DNA of 64,000 bases, taken from the IMG/VR virus record IMGVR_UViG_3300028821_000038, positions 98,315 to 162,314 of that record. One strand, given 5' to 3'. Every line of letters starts with the position of its first letter. The stretch's first letter is position 1. Both the position numbers and the translations under genes were made by a program. The notes beneath the pieces were generated by a model. The model did no database searches. It saw only the letters and a program-made list of their open reading frames with translations, and was not told the origin of the DNA. Below, piece after piece: positions 1 to 5,411 of this stretch. Source of the DNA: a virus.

Positions 1-2
1 AG

Positions 3-167
3 CTTGCAATAGAAGAAGAATGCGAGGAAATTGTATTTGAGTTGGAGGAAGGTGATTTATCCCTTAATAAAGCAGGGACAGATAGGTTTGAGTATAGAAT
101 CTACGAAAGGTTTAAAAAAAGAGTAGATGAGTACACAAAAAAACTTCAAGAAAAGGAAATAAAATGA
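3..167 (+). CDS. C-terminal end of an unidentified protein (partial)
   Basis: The frame is open from the first bases of the window to a TGA at 165-167, giving 54 residues. They are strongly acidic at first and end in a Lys/Glu-rich helix (…EYTKKLQEKEIK). The start lies outside the window. The stop overlaps the ATG of the next, decayed frame (ATGA), as is usual in this genome. I do not recognise the family; it could be a small early protein. Confidence 0.6.
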   Translation, partial: LAIEEECEEIVFELEEGDLSLNKAGTDRFEYRIYERFKKRVDEYTKKLQEKEIK

Positions 168-358
168 AAGAGTAAATTAGAAAAATAGTAGAAGAAATCC
201 CCGAAGATGCTGCATTCTTTATAGTCTACAAACACGAAGACGGTCACAATGGGATGAGCAGCACAGGGGATATGAATCCTATAGTATATCGTTGAGGTAT
301 CTTCTGGGGTAGTTGTCCGTGGCAGTTGTCTTCAAAAAAAAGACTAAGAAGCCGGTAG
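164..358 (+). pseudogene. Decayed small gene with in-frame TAA and TGA
   Basis: An ATG at 164, coupled to the previous stop, reads MKE, then TAA (173-175). It then reads a convincing protein stretch in the same frame (IRKIVEEIPEDAAFF…MNPIVYR), a TGA (293-295), and GIFWGSCPWQLSS, before ending at TAG 356-358 inside the terminator. The composition after the stops is protein-like. TAA could come from CAA and TGA from CGA by single C-to-T changes. It is either a dead gene or a read-through gene. I do not recognise the family. Confidence 0.45.
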
Positions 359-430
359 GCAAGCTACCTGCTGCTTCTTAGCCAGTTTTTTTTGAAACCA
401 GTCTTCCAAGACCGAGGTTTCTTTTTTTTA
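331..430. terminator. Tandem (bidirectional) intrinsic terminators
   Basis: A long hairpin is flanked by A8 on the left and T8 on the right, so it can act on both strands. Its stem CTAAGAAGC (344-352) pairs with GCTTCTTAG (373-381), with an inner stem GGTAG/CTACC. A second hairpin follows: AAACC/GGTTT (395-399/416-420) around GTCTT/AAGAC, ending in CTTTTTTTT. It separates the first genes from the structured non-coding region. Confidence 0.85.
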
Positions 431-539
431 TTTATTTTTTTTTATTTTTTTTTGCCAAGAATTTTTTATGCGAGGATAAAAAGAAAGGCAGATAAGATTA
501 AGAGAAAATAAAGCTTTGCTAAGAGAACCTTTTGATTGG

Positions 540-900
540 AGATTTAGGAAATTAAGCATAGTGAGCCCCTGTCGAGTGTCTTTTTACAGACCAGAGAACA
601 CTATACTCAAAAGAACCTCCGTCATGTCGAAATGAGGTTTCTTCGCAGCTGCCGTCGCAGCGATAGCATTTCCGTGGGGTTGCCCGGTCACGGTGACTTC
701 CATATGCAGTGCACTTAGGAAGACGCTACCAAGTGAGTGGCCCGTATACCCCACTAAAACCAACCAAAATAGGCCAGGACAACGGCTTTGCTATCCCCCG
801 TCGGGGAAAATCGCATATCCTTTTCAGCTTTAGGCTTTCGCCCCGTGCTGCCCCCCGCAGGGTTGTGGACTTCTACTATTTAGGAGGGATTTGCAAGATT
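540..900 (+). ncRNA. Candidate large structured non-coding RNA
   Basis: This segment is clearly GC-richer than its AT-rich flanks and holds no credible gene. It is dense in possible stems: AACCTC/GAGGTT (614-619/634-639), GCTGC/GCAGC (648-652/657-661), CTTCC/GGAAG (697-701/718-722) nested inside GTGGGG/CCCCAC (674-679/749-754), CCCC/GGGG (796-799/803-806), and CTGC/GCAG (848-851/857-860). Phages are known to carry large ornate RNAs (GOLLD and ROOL classes), and GC islands in AT-rich genomes often mark structured RNA. I cannot assign it to a known class. The strand is inferred from the neighbouring transcription direction. A possible promoter is TTGCCA (452-457), 17 bp before GATAAA (475-480). 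Confidence 0.4.
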
Positions 901-919
901 TGATTTTTTTTGTTATAAT
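891..919 (+). promoter_or_regulatory. Sigma70-type promoter for a small RNA candidate
   Basis: TTGCAA (891-896) is followed after 17 bp by TATAAT (914-919), with a T-run and a TG just before the -10. The expected start, near 926, falls exactly on the first copy of the 12-base repeat that flanks a long hairpin, and no gene starts nearby. Confidence 0.55.
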
Positions 920-925
920 TCAAAC

Positions 926-1116
926 CTCACAAAACGCTTGGCCCAGCTTCAGTTGGTTGGCTCTCTTGAGCCGTGGGGAAGCTGGGTCAAAACTCCCTAG
1001 GACGCTCACAAAACGCCCCGAAACTTCGAAAGTATAACCAATCATCCTTAATCAATCTTTAGCGGATATCTTTGTGCCATATTCAATATGGTTTAAGGTT
1101 AAAGAGGTGTTTTTTT
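926..1116 (+). ncRNA. Candidate small structured RNA
   Basis: Downstream of the promoter at 891-919 lies a 9-bp perfect stem, CCCAGCTTC (942-950) with GAAGCTGGG (978-986), extendable by a wobble pair and a G-C pair. It encloses GGCTC-TCTT-GAGCC (959-972). The stem is flanked by a 12-base direct repeat, CTCACAAAACGC, at 926-937 and 1005-1016. Further on, CCTTAA/TTAAGG (1046-1051/1093-1098) encloses CCATATT/AATATGG, and a T7 run (1110-1116) follows, which could end transcription. No reading frame of note is present. It may be an independent regulatory RNA or part of one larger RNA with 540-900. Confidence 0.45.
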
Positions 1117-1188
1117 AATATTTTTACATATTGAAAAGTGTATATTTCAAAATATTAATCAATAAAATCCGACACAAATTTTCTCCAT

Positions 1189-1470
1189 AAGTACGTCTAG
1201 GCGTAGTAATGTAAAGCTCCCTATTATCGGGCTTTGAAGGCCACAAGTACCTCTAGGTGTAGTAATACAACTACCTCTAGGCGTAGTAATGAAGAAAGCC
1301 CTATATTTGGGGATTTGGCGAAATCTTAAACGAAAATACACTAAAAAATACACCAAAAATACTCCATAAGTACGTCTAGGCGTAGCAATGAAGAGGCCCC
1401 GTAAAAAGGGAGTTTGCAGTCCACAACTACCTCTAGGCGTAGTAATACAAGTACGCCTAGGCGAAGTAAT
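1189..1470. repeat. Duplicated array of six 22-bp repeats with palindromic CTAG core
   Basis: Copies lie at 1189-1210, 1245-1266, 1269-1290, 1368-1389, 1425-1446 and 1449-1470. The consensus is AASTACSYCTAGGYGWAGYAAT. The core approaches the perfect palindrome TACGCCTAGGCGTA. Start-to-start steps are 56, 24, 99, 57 and 24, so a three-copy module is present twice with nearly identical internal spacing (the 34/35-base spacers also resemble each other). Such arrays usually bind a protein: iterons of a replication origin, a partition site, or operators for the promoter just downstream. No CRISPR-like regular spacing is present. Confidence 0.8.
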
Positions 1471-1540
1471 GGAAAATTGCTAAATTTCTTTATATTTTTA
1501 GATTATTTTCGATGCTTAAGCGAAATGTTGTATATCGCAG

Positions 1541-1553
1541 TTTTTGATATAAT
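1541..1553 (+). promoter_or_regulatory. Extended -10 promoter before the first rightward gene
   Basis: TTTTTGATATAAT contains a TATAAT (1548-1553) with an upstream TG in a T-rich context, 20 bp before the ATG at 1573. The six-copy repeat array lies immediately upstream and could regulate it. Confidence 0.5.
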
Positions 1554-1572
1554 AAACAAAAAAGGATTCCAT

Positions 1573-2043
1573 ATGAAGAAAAAAGAAAGCGTTTCGAAAC
1601 AACTAAGAGAGAAAATAAAAAGGCTCAAAAAAGAAGAGCTTGCTTATGCCGCCCTCCCTGGTGCTCTTCCTCTTGGGGCTGCTCCTGTAGCTGGAATGGC
1701 AATGGGTAACAGAAGTGGGCATAAAACAGCAGGATTCTTCCTGGGGCCATCTGGTGTTCTTGGTGCTGAGGATAAGAATACAGGCAAAAATCACGCTGCT
1801 GAGGCTATTATTGGTCCCGCGCTTGGAGCAGGGATTGTGGGCGGACTTGCTGGTGTTAAAAATTCTGCAGGTTCACCTCTTAGTAGAGCACGCCTAGCAT
1901 CTATTATGGCGACTGGTGGTCTTCTTGGTGGGGCTGCTGGAGGTACATTTTCTTATTATATGGGAAAAGGTCTAGGTAAAAAATATAGCAAAAATGAGGC
2001 GGCTTTGGAGGATATCAATCCAAAATATATTTCTAAAAAATAA
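1573..2043 (+). CDS. Gly/Ala-rich protein with membrane-like segments, possible internal virion protein
   Basis: 156 residues. The ATG at 1573 is chosen because an AAAGGA ribosome site precedes it; the frame is open upstream only through the repeat array. The N-terminus is basic (about 1-25, Lys-rich helix), followed by hydrophobic Gly/Ala segments with glycine-zipper spacing (about 27-45, 80-97, 115-135) and a charged tail ending in Lys. Similar basic-plus-GxxxG architecture recurs in the small proteins at 13481-14715 and at the end of the 3471 gene. That suggests a family of virion or membrane-active proteins. No enzymatic motif is visible. Confidence 0.7.
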   Translation: MKKKESVSKQLREKIKRLKKEELAYAALPGALPLGAAPVAGMAMGNRSGHKTAGFFLGPSGVLGAEDKNTGKNHAAEAIIGPALGAGIVGGLAGVKNSAGSPLSRARLASIMATGGLLGGAAGGTFSYYMGKGLGKKYSKNEAALEDINPKYISKK

Positions 2044-2050
2044 ATACAAT

Positions 2051-2087
2051 GGGGCCGCATTGCGCCCCTTCTTCTCTTCTCGTTTTT
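2051..2087 (+). terminator. Probable intrinsic terminator
   Basis: GGGGC (2051-2055) pairs with GCCCC (2064-2068), just after the stop of the 1573 gene. A pyrimidine-rich tract ending in TTTTT follows. Confidence 0.6.
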
Positions 2088-2136
2088 AATCTTCTTTTTA
2101 CTACTTATTAGTCGTTTGGTTTTGTGATGATTTAGA

Positions 2137-2151
2137 TGGTATATATCATTG
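2137..2151 (+). promoter_or_regulatory. Phage-type GGTATATAT promoter motif
   Basis: TGGTATATATCATTG lies about 60 bp before the ATG at 2202 in an otherwise empty gap. The same core, read on the minus strand, occurs 17 bases identical at 61114-61130 and 63543-63559 and as GGTATATATCTTA near 53163-53175, each upstream of a gene. Confidence 0.45.
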
Positions 2152-2201
2152 GATAGGAATGTTTGCTAGAAATAGCCAATATTATTTATAAAGGAGAAGA
2201 A

Positions 2202-2465
2202 ATGAATTATAAAGATGTGTATGAGACGCAAGGGAAAATAGGGCAGTTCTGCAATGCCCTTAAAGAATATGCGGATCCGGTCGATCTTATGACCGGTATC
2301 GTAACATCAATGACTTATGAGGTTGCTGTAGAGGTTTACTGCCCCAAGAAAAACAGCAACCTCGTAGTTATTGCCCTTGGGGGCAAGAAGCAGGTTATAG
2401 AGGCGCGCCTGTTTCTAGAAGGTGTTAGAGATATAGATATCGTCTACACGCTTGAGTTAAAGTAG
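2202..2465 (+). CDS. Hypothetical protein, 87 aa
   Basis: The start is set by AAGGAG eight bases before ATG 2202; codons upstream in the same frame precede that site. The protein looks soluble and mixed alpha/beta. It has an N-terminal acidic/helical part and a beta-like C-terminal half with strands such as NLVVIALG and DIDIVYTLELK. No cysteine motif or membrane segment. I do not recognise the family. It is followed 80 bp on by another small gene with its own ribosome site. Confidence 0.65.
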   Translation: MNYKDVYETQGKIGQFCNALKEYADPVDLMTGIVTSMTYEVAVEVYCPKKNSNLVVIALGGKKQVIEARLFLEGVRDIDIVYTLELK

Positions 2466-2545
2466 GCTATCTATATCTTGCCTGAGATGGCTAGGGTGTT
2501 TCGAAATGAAGAGCACGCCAAAAATTCAAATAAAAGGAGAATACC

Positions 2546-2719
2546 ATGTATGACGAGTTAAACCAAAGGGCCGCAGAAGCGACAGATAAATTCGATGATG
2601 TGGAAAGCATCATCAAAAACTTCCTCGACGAAATAGAGGATGAAGAAGAGGACATTGAGATGGAATTTATTCCCGAAGGAATAGAGTGGTTTGATCTCAT
2701 GGGATACTGGGAAATATAA
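2546..2719 (+). CDS. Small very acidic protein, 57 aa
   Basis: ATG 2546 is preceded by AAAGGAG. The product (MYDELNQRAAEATDKF…) is helical and extremely acidic in the middle (EIEDEEEDIE), ending IEWFDLMGYWEI. Small acidic phage proteins are often inhibitors or DNA mimics, but no specific match is recognised here. A strong terminator follows the stop at once, so it closes this transcription unit. Confidence 0.65.
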   Translation: MYDELNQRAAEATDKFDDVESIIKNFLDEIEDEEEDIEMEFIPEGIEWFDLMGYWEI

Positions 2720-2728
2720 CCACTCTAT

Positions 2729-2756
2729 GGGGGTTTCCCCCTCCCAGTTCTTTTTT
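2729..2756 (+). terminator. Intrinsic terminator
   Basis: GGGGG-TTT-CCCCC (2729-2741) is followed by TCCCAGTTC and T6, ten bases after the stop of the acidic protein gene. Confidence 0.75.
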
Positions 2757-2776
2757 AGCATACATTAGGTATTATC
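2752..2776 (+). promoter_or_regulatory. Promoter-like motif shared with 5353-5379
   Basis: TTTTAGC, TACATT and GGTATTATC occur in this order here and again at 5353-5379, both directly after a terminator and before a gene. That placement argues for a phage-specific promoter or activator site. Confidence 0.45.
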
Positions 2777-2800
2777 GCTCAAAAAATATAAAGGACGAAT

Positions 2801-3403
2801 ATGAGTAAAAGCACAGAATATCTATATGGGTGTATACCCTCCGATTTTATATATATGAATTACTTGGAAGCTTTACGGTATAAGAGAGACAAAGCGAAGG
2901 CGTTGTACTTCAAGCTAAAGAAGAGCATAGAGGAAGGCGGTGGGACATTCGAGAAGAGAAAAAGAGAGTTTCATGTTTACAATGCATGGAAATTTAATGA
3001 GAAATTAATTGATGAAGTGGAGCAGGATATGGACAATAATGATTATGATACGGAATTGGATATGGAAATATATAAAAAGACGAAGAGTTGTCTATTGAAT
3101 AAGATAAATGATATTCTTGATAGTTCATGGAATCTTGATAGGCTCCTGAAAAACAAGTATTGGAATATTGGATGTCCGGTTGTGAAGATATTGACCGAAA
3201 TACCTGTAGGCAAGAATCAAACCAGAAGAGATATATACCTTAGACTCATCAATATAATATGGAAAGATAAAGATAGTGTTTTGATGGGAGGAGAGTATGG
3301 TTCGTTTCTTAGTTTCACAGATAAGAAGCTAAAAGAAATGATTAAAAATGTGAAAAATGGGCAAGATATAAACTTTTGGCCACATATTAATTCCGAAAAA
3401 TGA
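2801..3403 (+). CDS. Hypothetical protein, 200 aa
   Basis: ATG 2801 follows AAGGACGA. The protein looks soluble, Lys/Glu-rich and mostly helical, with a helical charged region at about 25-110 and a C-terminal part containing TRRDIYLRLINIIWKD. No known catalytic motif is visible. It is a single gene with its own upstream promoter-like motif, and the next gene has a separate promoter, so it may be expressed independently of the virion genes. Confidence 0.65.
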   Translation: MSKSTEYLYGCIPSDFIYMNYLEALRYKRDKAKALYFKLKKSIEEGGGTFEKRKREFHVYNAWKFNEKLIDEVEQDMDNNDYDTELDMEIYKKTKSCLLNKINDILDSSWNLDRLLKNKYWNIGCPVVKILTEIPVGKNQTRRDIYLRLINIIWKDKDSVLMGGEYGSFLSFTDKKLKEMIKNVKNGQDINFWPHINSEK

Positions 3404-3420
3404 TTTTTTTGTAGTATAAT
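3404..3420 (+). promoter_or_regulatory. Extended -10 promoter
   Basis: A T7 run followed by GTAGTATAAT (TATAAT 3415-3420) lies 50 bp before the 3471 gene. It resembles the elements at 904-919 and 1541-1553. No good -35 box is visible. Confidence 0.55.
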
Positions 3421-3470
3421 TTTCTCAAGGGATTTGTCCCTATTCACAAAAAAGACGAAAAGGACTTAAT

Positions 3471-4373
3471 ATGGATCTTATAAAAATTGCTCATTCTCCC
3501 GAGTTTTCCTACCTTGAAAAGGTGGCTACTATAGTTGATGAGTTTGCAGCTGGAAATATCGATGGTTCTACTGCGGATGCGATAGCTATGGATGTGGGAA
3601 TAGACCCAGAGGATCTTCTATCTGTATATAATCTGGCCTATGGTGAGGATGGATACGAAGACTACGATATGGAGAAGACTGCCGCTGATGAATCTCTCAA
3701 AATTCTTGAAAAAGTAGCAGCAGATCCTGAAGCGACATATCTCGACAAGGTTGCTTCTGTCGCCTATTCTTATGCAGCAGGAGCCCTTACAGGTAATGAG
3801 GCTGATGCGATAGCTATGAATATCGGTGTAGACCCCGAAGATGTTGGTGATTATTTCATCTCTACTTATATGGACGGCGATATGGAGAAGACTGCCGCTG
3901 ATGAATCTCTCGAGTTTCTGGAGAAAATAGCTTACAGTCCCGATTCTACATATCTTGAAAAGGCTGCCGCTGTTGTAGATGCTTTTGCAGCAGGAGCCCT
4001 TACAGGTAATGAGGCTGATGATATAGCCATGAATATGGGTGTGGATCCTAGTGACCTTGTAGATGTGTTTAGAATTGCATATGGTGATGAACTTGACAAA
4101 GAAGCCGGTGTTATAGATGCCGTGAAGAATTTTGGTGGTCATTTGTCCGGTAGAAATGTAAAAAACGCTGAAGAAGCACTCGCGAATGCAGGCCCAAAAA
4201 ATAAATTTTACACGCCTAGTGGTTACAAAAAGGCTCTTCAAGAGATAGATGATGCTAAGCAGGCACTTGAACACGCAAAGAAAATGCAACGCATAAGTAG
4301 GATAGGTGCTGGTGTAGGTGCTGGTGCCCTTGCTGGAGCCGGTATTTACGCTGCTACAAGAAAAAGGCGATAA
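3471..4373 (+). CDS. Virion-type protein with three tandem ~70-aa repeats
   Basis: 300 residues. Residues 1-210 are three copies of a unit with the pattern LEKVA…TYLEKVAxVVxxFAAGxLTGxEADxIAMxxGVDPEDL, joined by MEKTAADES. The linker repeats almost exactly (second and third copies share AAGALTGNEAD). The remaining part is a charged helical segment ending in a Gly/Ala membrane-like stretch and TRKRR. The K-x-A motif (LEKVA, MEKTA, LDKEAG) recurs across other genes here (36216, 4377, 4611, 44931) and may mark prohead-protease processing sites, which is inference. A scaffold or internal head protein is plausible. Confidence 0.75.
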   Translation: MDLIKIAHSPEFSYLEKVATIVDEFAAGNIDGSTADAIAMDVGIDPEDLLSVYNLAYGEDGYEDYDMEKTAADESLKILEKVAADPEATYLDKVASVAYSYAAGALTGNEADAIAMNIGVDPEDVGDYFISTYMDGDMEKTAADESLEFLEKIAYSPDSTYLEKAAAVVDAFAAGALTGNEADDIAMNMGVDPSDLVDVFRIAYGDELDKEAGVIDAVKNFGGHLSGRNVKNAEEALANAGPKNKFYTPSGYKKALQEIDDAKQALEHAKKMQRISRIGAGVGAGALAGAGIYAATRKRR

Positions 4374-4376
4374 TTA

Positions 4377-4562
4377 ATGTCTCTTGGAGATTTGCAAAAA
4401 AGAGCGGGTATTGCCCGCCAGCTTGGAAACAATATGCTGGCGGGAGCGAAAAGAGGAATTGGAAATTTTAGAAAAAATATAAAATCTCCTATCGAAACCC
4501 TTAAGAGGGGTTTTGGGTCTCCAAGAAAAAGCGCCCATGGCGAATCGCAGAGAGTAGTATGA
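4377..4562 (+). CDS. Small basic virion-type protein, 61 aa
   Basis: It starts four bases after the preceding stop. The sequence is basic, with Arg/Lys throughout, and begins MSLGDLQKRAGIARQLGNN. This matches the beginning of the next large gene (MTLGQLEKNSGFIKDAW), so both may carry a short removable leader ending near (A/S)G. No domain is recognised. Confidence 0.6.
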   Translation: MSLGDLQKRAGIARQLGNNMLAGAKRGIGNFRKNIKSPIETLKRGFGSPRKSAHGESQRVV

Positions 4563-4614
4563 GATAGCCAGAAGATTAGGATCAAGATTTAAACAGAGGA
4601 GATATGGAAAATGA
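4537..4614 (+). pseudogene. Small basic frame interrupted by amber codon
   Basis: ATG 4537 reads MANRRE, then TAG (4555-4557), then YEIARRLGSRFKQRRYGK. It ends in a TGA that overlaps the ATG of the 4611 gene. The second half is a strongly basic, protein-like stretch that otherwise fills the gap between two genes. It overlaps the end of the 4377 gene in another frame. Glutamine in place of TAG would give a normal small basic peptide like those at 16615 and 19618. Confidence 0.3.
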
Positions 4615-5267
4615 CACTAGGACAATTAGAGAAAAATTCAGGATTCATTAAAGATGCTTGGAATGCTAGACCCAAGAAGACTATACTTGAGACAATAGTG
4701 CCGGAAATACATGGTGACATGAAGAAGTACCGAAAAGCTGCCAAACAATATAACAAGGCACAAACAGGTTATATGAAGGCTGAAGTAAAATATGCACAAG
4801 GTAAAGCCAACAAGAAAATCGTAGGTAAACATGAGTTAGCACGCCGAAAAGCAATATTAAAACAACGCAAAAAAGAACTCAAACAGCTTAAAAAAATGAA
4901 AGGTGAAAGAGCAAAAGCTATCTTCTCGGGCGACTGGAAGCGAACAAAAGAGGATATTGGAAAGGTGACCAGTGCTGGTTCCAAGGTGCTAAGAAGAGCA
5001 GGAGAAGGTATAGGAAAAGGCGTTAAGGATTTCGGAGAAAGCATAGGAAGGGGTTATGCAGGTGCTAAAGGTATGCTTAAGAGACAAGAAGTTGCCCCAC
5101 CGCCACCGCCAACTCTCGGCCAGAAGGTGAAGGATTTCTATACAAGAGACTTCAGGGAAGGCGGAGCTAAAGGTTACGCCAAAGGTGCAGCCAAGGTTCT
5201 TGGAACTGGTGCTGGAATGGGCGGTGCAGGATATGGAGCTTACCAGGCAACCCAGCGTCACAGATAA
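4611..5267 (+). CDS. Lys-rich coiled-coil virion-type protein, 218 aa
   Basis: AGAGGAG precedes ATG 4611. Layout: leader MTLGQLEKNSG; a long Lys-rich helical region (about 30-110, likely coiled coil and DNA-binding by charge); Gly-rich amphipathic helices (about 120-160); a proline run PPPPPP (about 164-170); and a C-terminal Gly/Ala hydrophobic segment ending in QRHR. Such composition is common in internal head or ejected proteins of tailed phages. No enzymatic motif is visible. It closes the operon that starts at 3471 and is followed by a terminator. Confidence 0.65.
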   Translation: MTLGQLEKNSGFIKDAWNARPKKTILETIVPEIHGDMKKYRKAAKQYNKAQTGYMKAEVKYAQGKANKKIVGKHELARRKAILKQRKKELKQLKKMKGERAKAIFSGDWKRTKEDIGKVTSAGSKVLRRAGEGIGKGVKDFGESIGRGYAGAKGMLKRQEVAPPPPPTLGQKVKDFYTRDFREGGAKGYAKGAAKVLGTGAGMGGAGYGAYQATQRHR

Positions 5268-5279
5268 GCAAAACAACTC

Positions 5280-5307
5280 AGCGGGGGCCTCCCGCTAAAC
5301 TTTTATT
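5280..5307 (+). terminator. Intrinsic terminator
   Basis: AGCGGG (5280-5285) pairs with CCCGCT (5291-5296) and is followed by AAACTTTTATT, thirteen bases after the stop of the 4611 gene. Confidence 0.6.
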
Positions 5308-5352
5308 CCCCTAATATGGTATCTATTTATGGTGTCCAGCCGGCGCACCAAG

Positions 5353-5379
5353 TTTTAGCCTACATTTTTTGGTATTATC
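5353..5379 (+). promoter_or_regulatory. Promoter-like motif shared with 2752-2776
   Basis: TTTTAGC, TACATT and GGTATTATC appear in order, 33 bp before the start at 5412. The arrangement matches the element upstream of the 2801 gene, with three more bases between the second and third blocks. Confidence 0.45.
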
Positions 5380-5411
5380 TGTATAGTATTTTTTTAGCTT
5401 AGGATTTTAAT

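Noticed and set aside
709-903. 64-codon open frame in the GC island
   Set aside because: No ribosome site, odd Arg/Pro-rich composition, and it overlaps many RNA-like stems and the promoter at 891-919; a chance frame in a GC-rich non-coding segment.
1189-1470. CRISPR array
   Set aside because: Repeats are palindromic but spacing is 2, 34/35 and 77 bases rather than uniform, and no cas gene is near.
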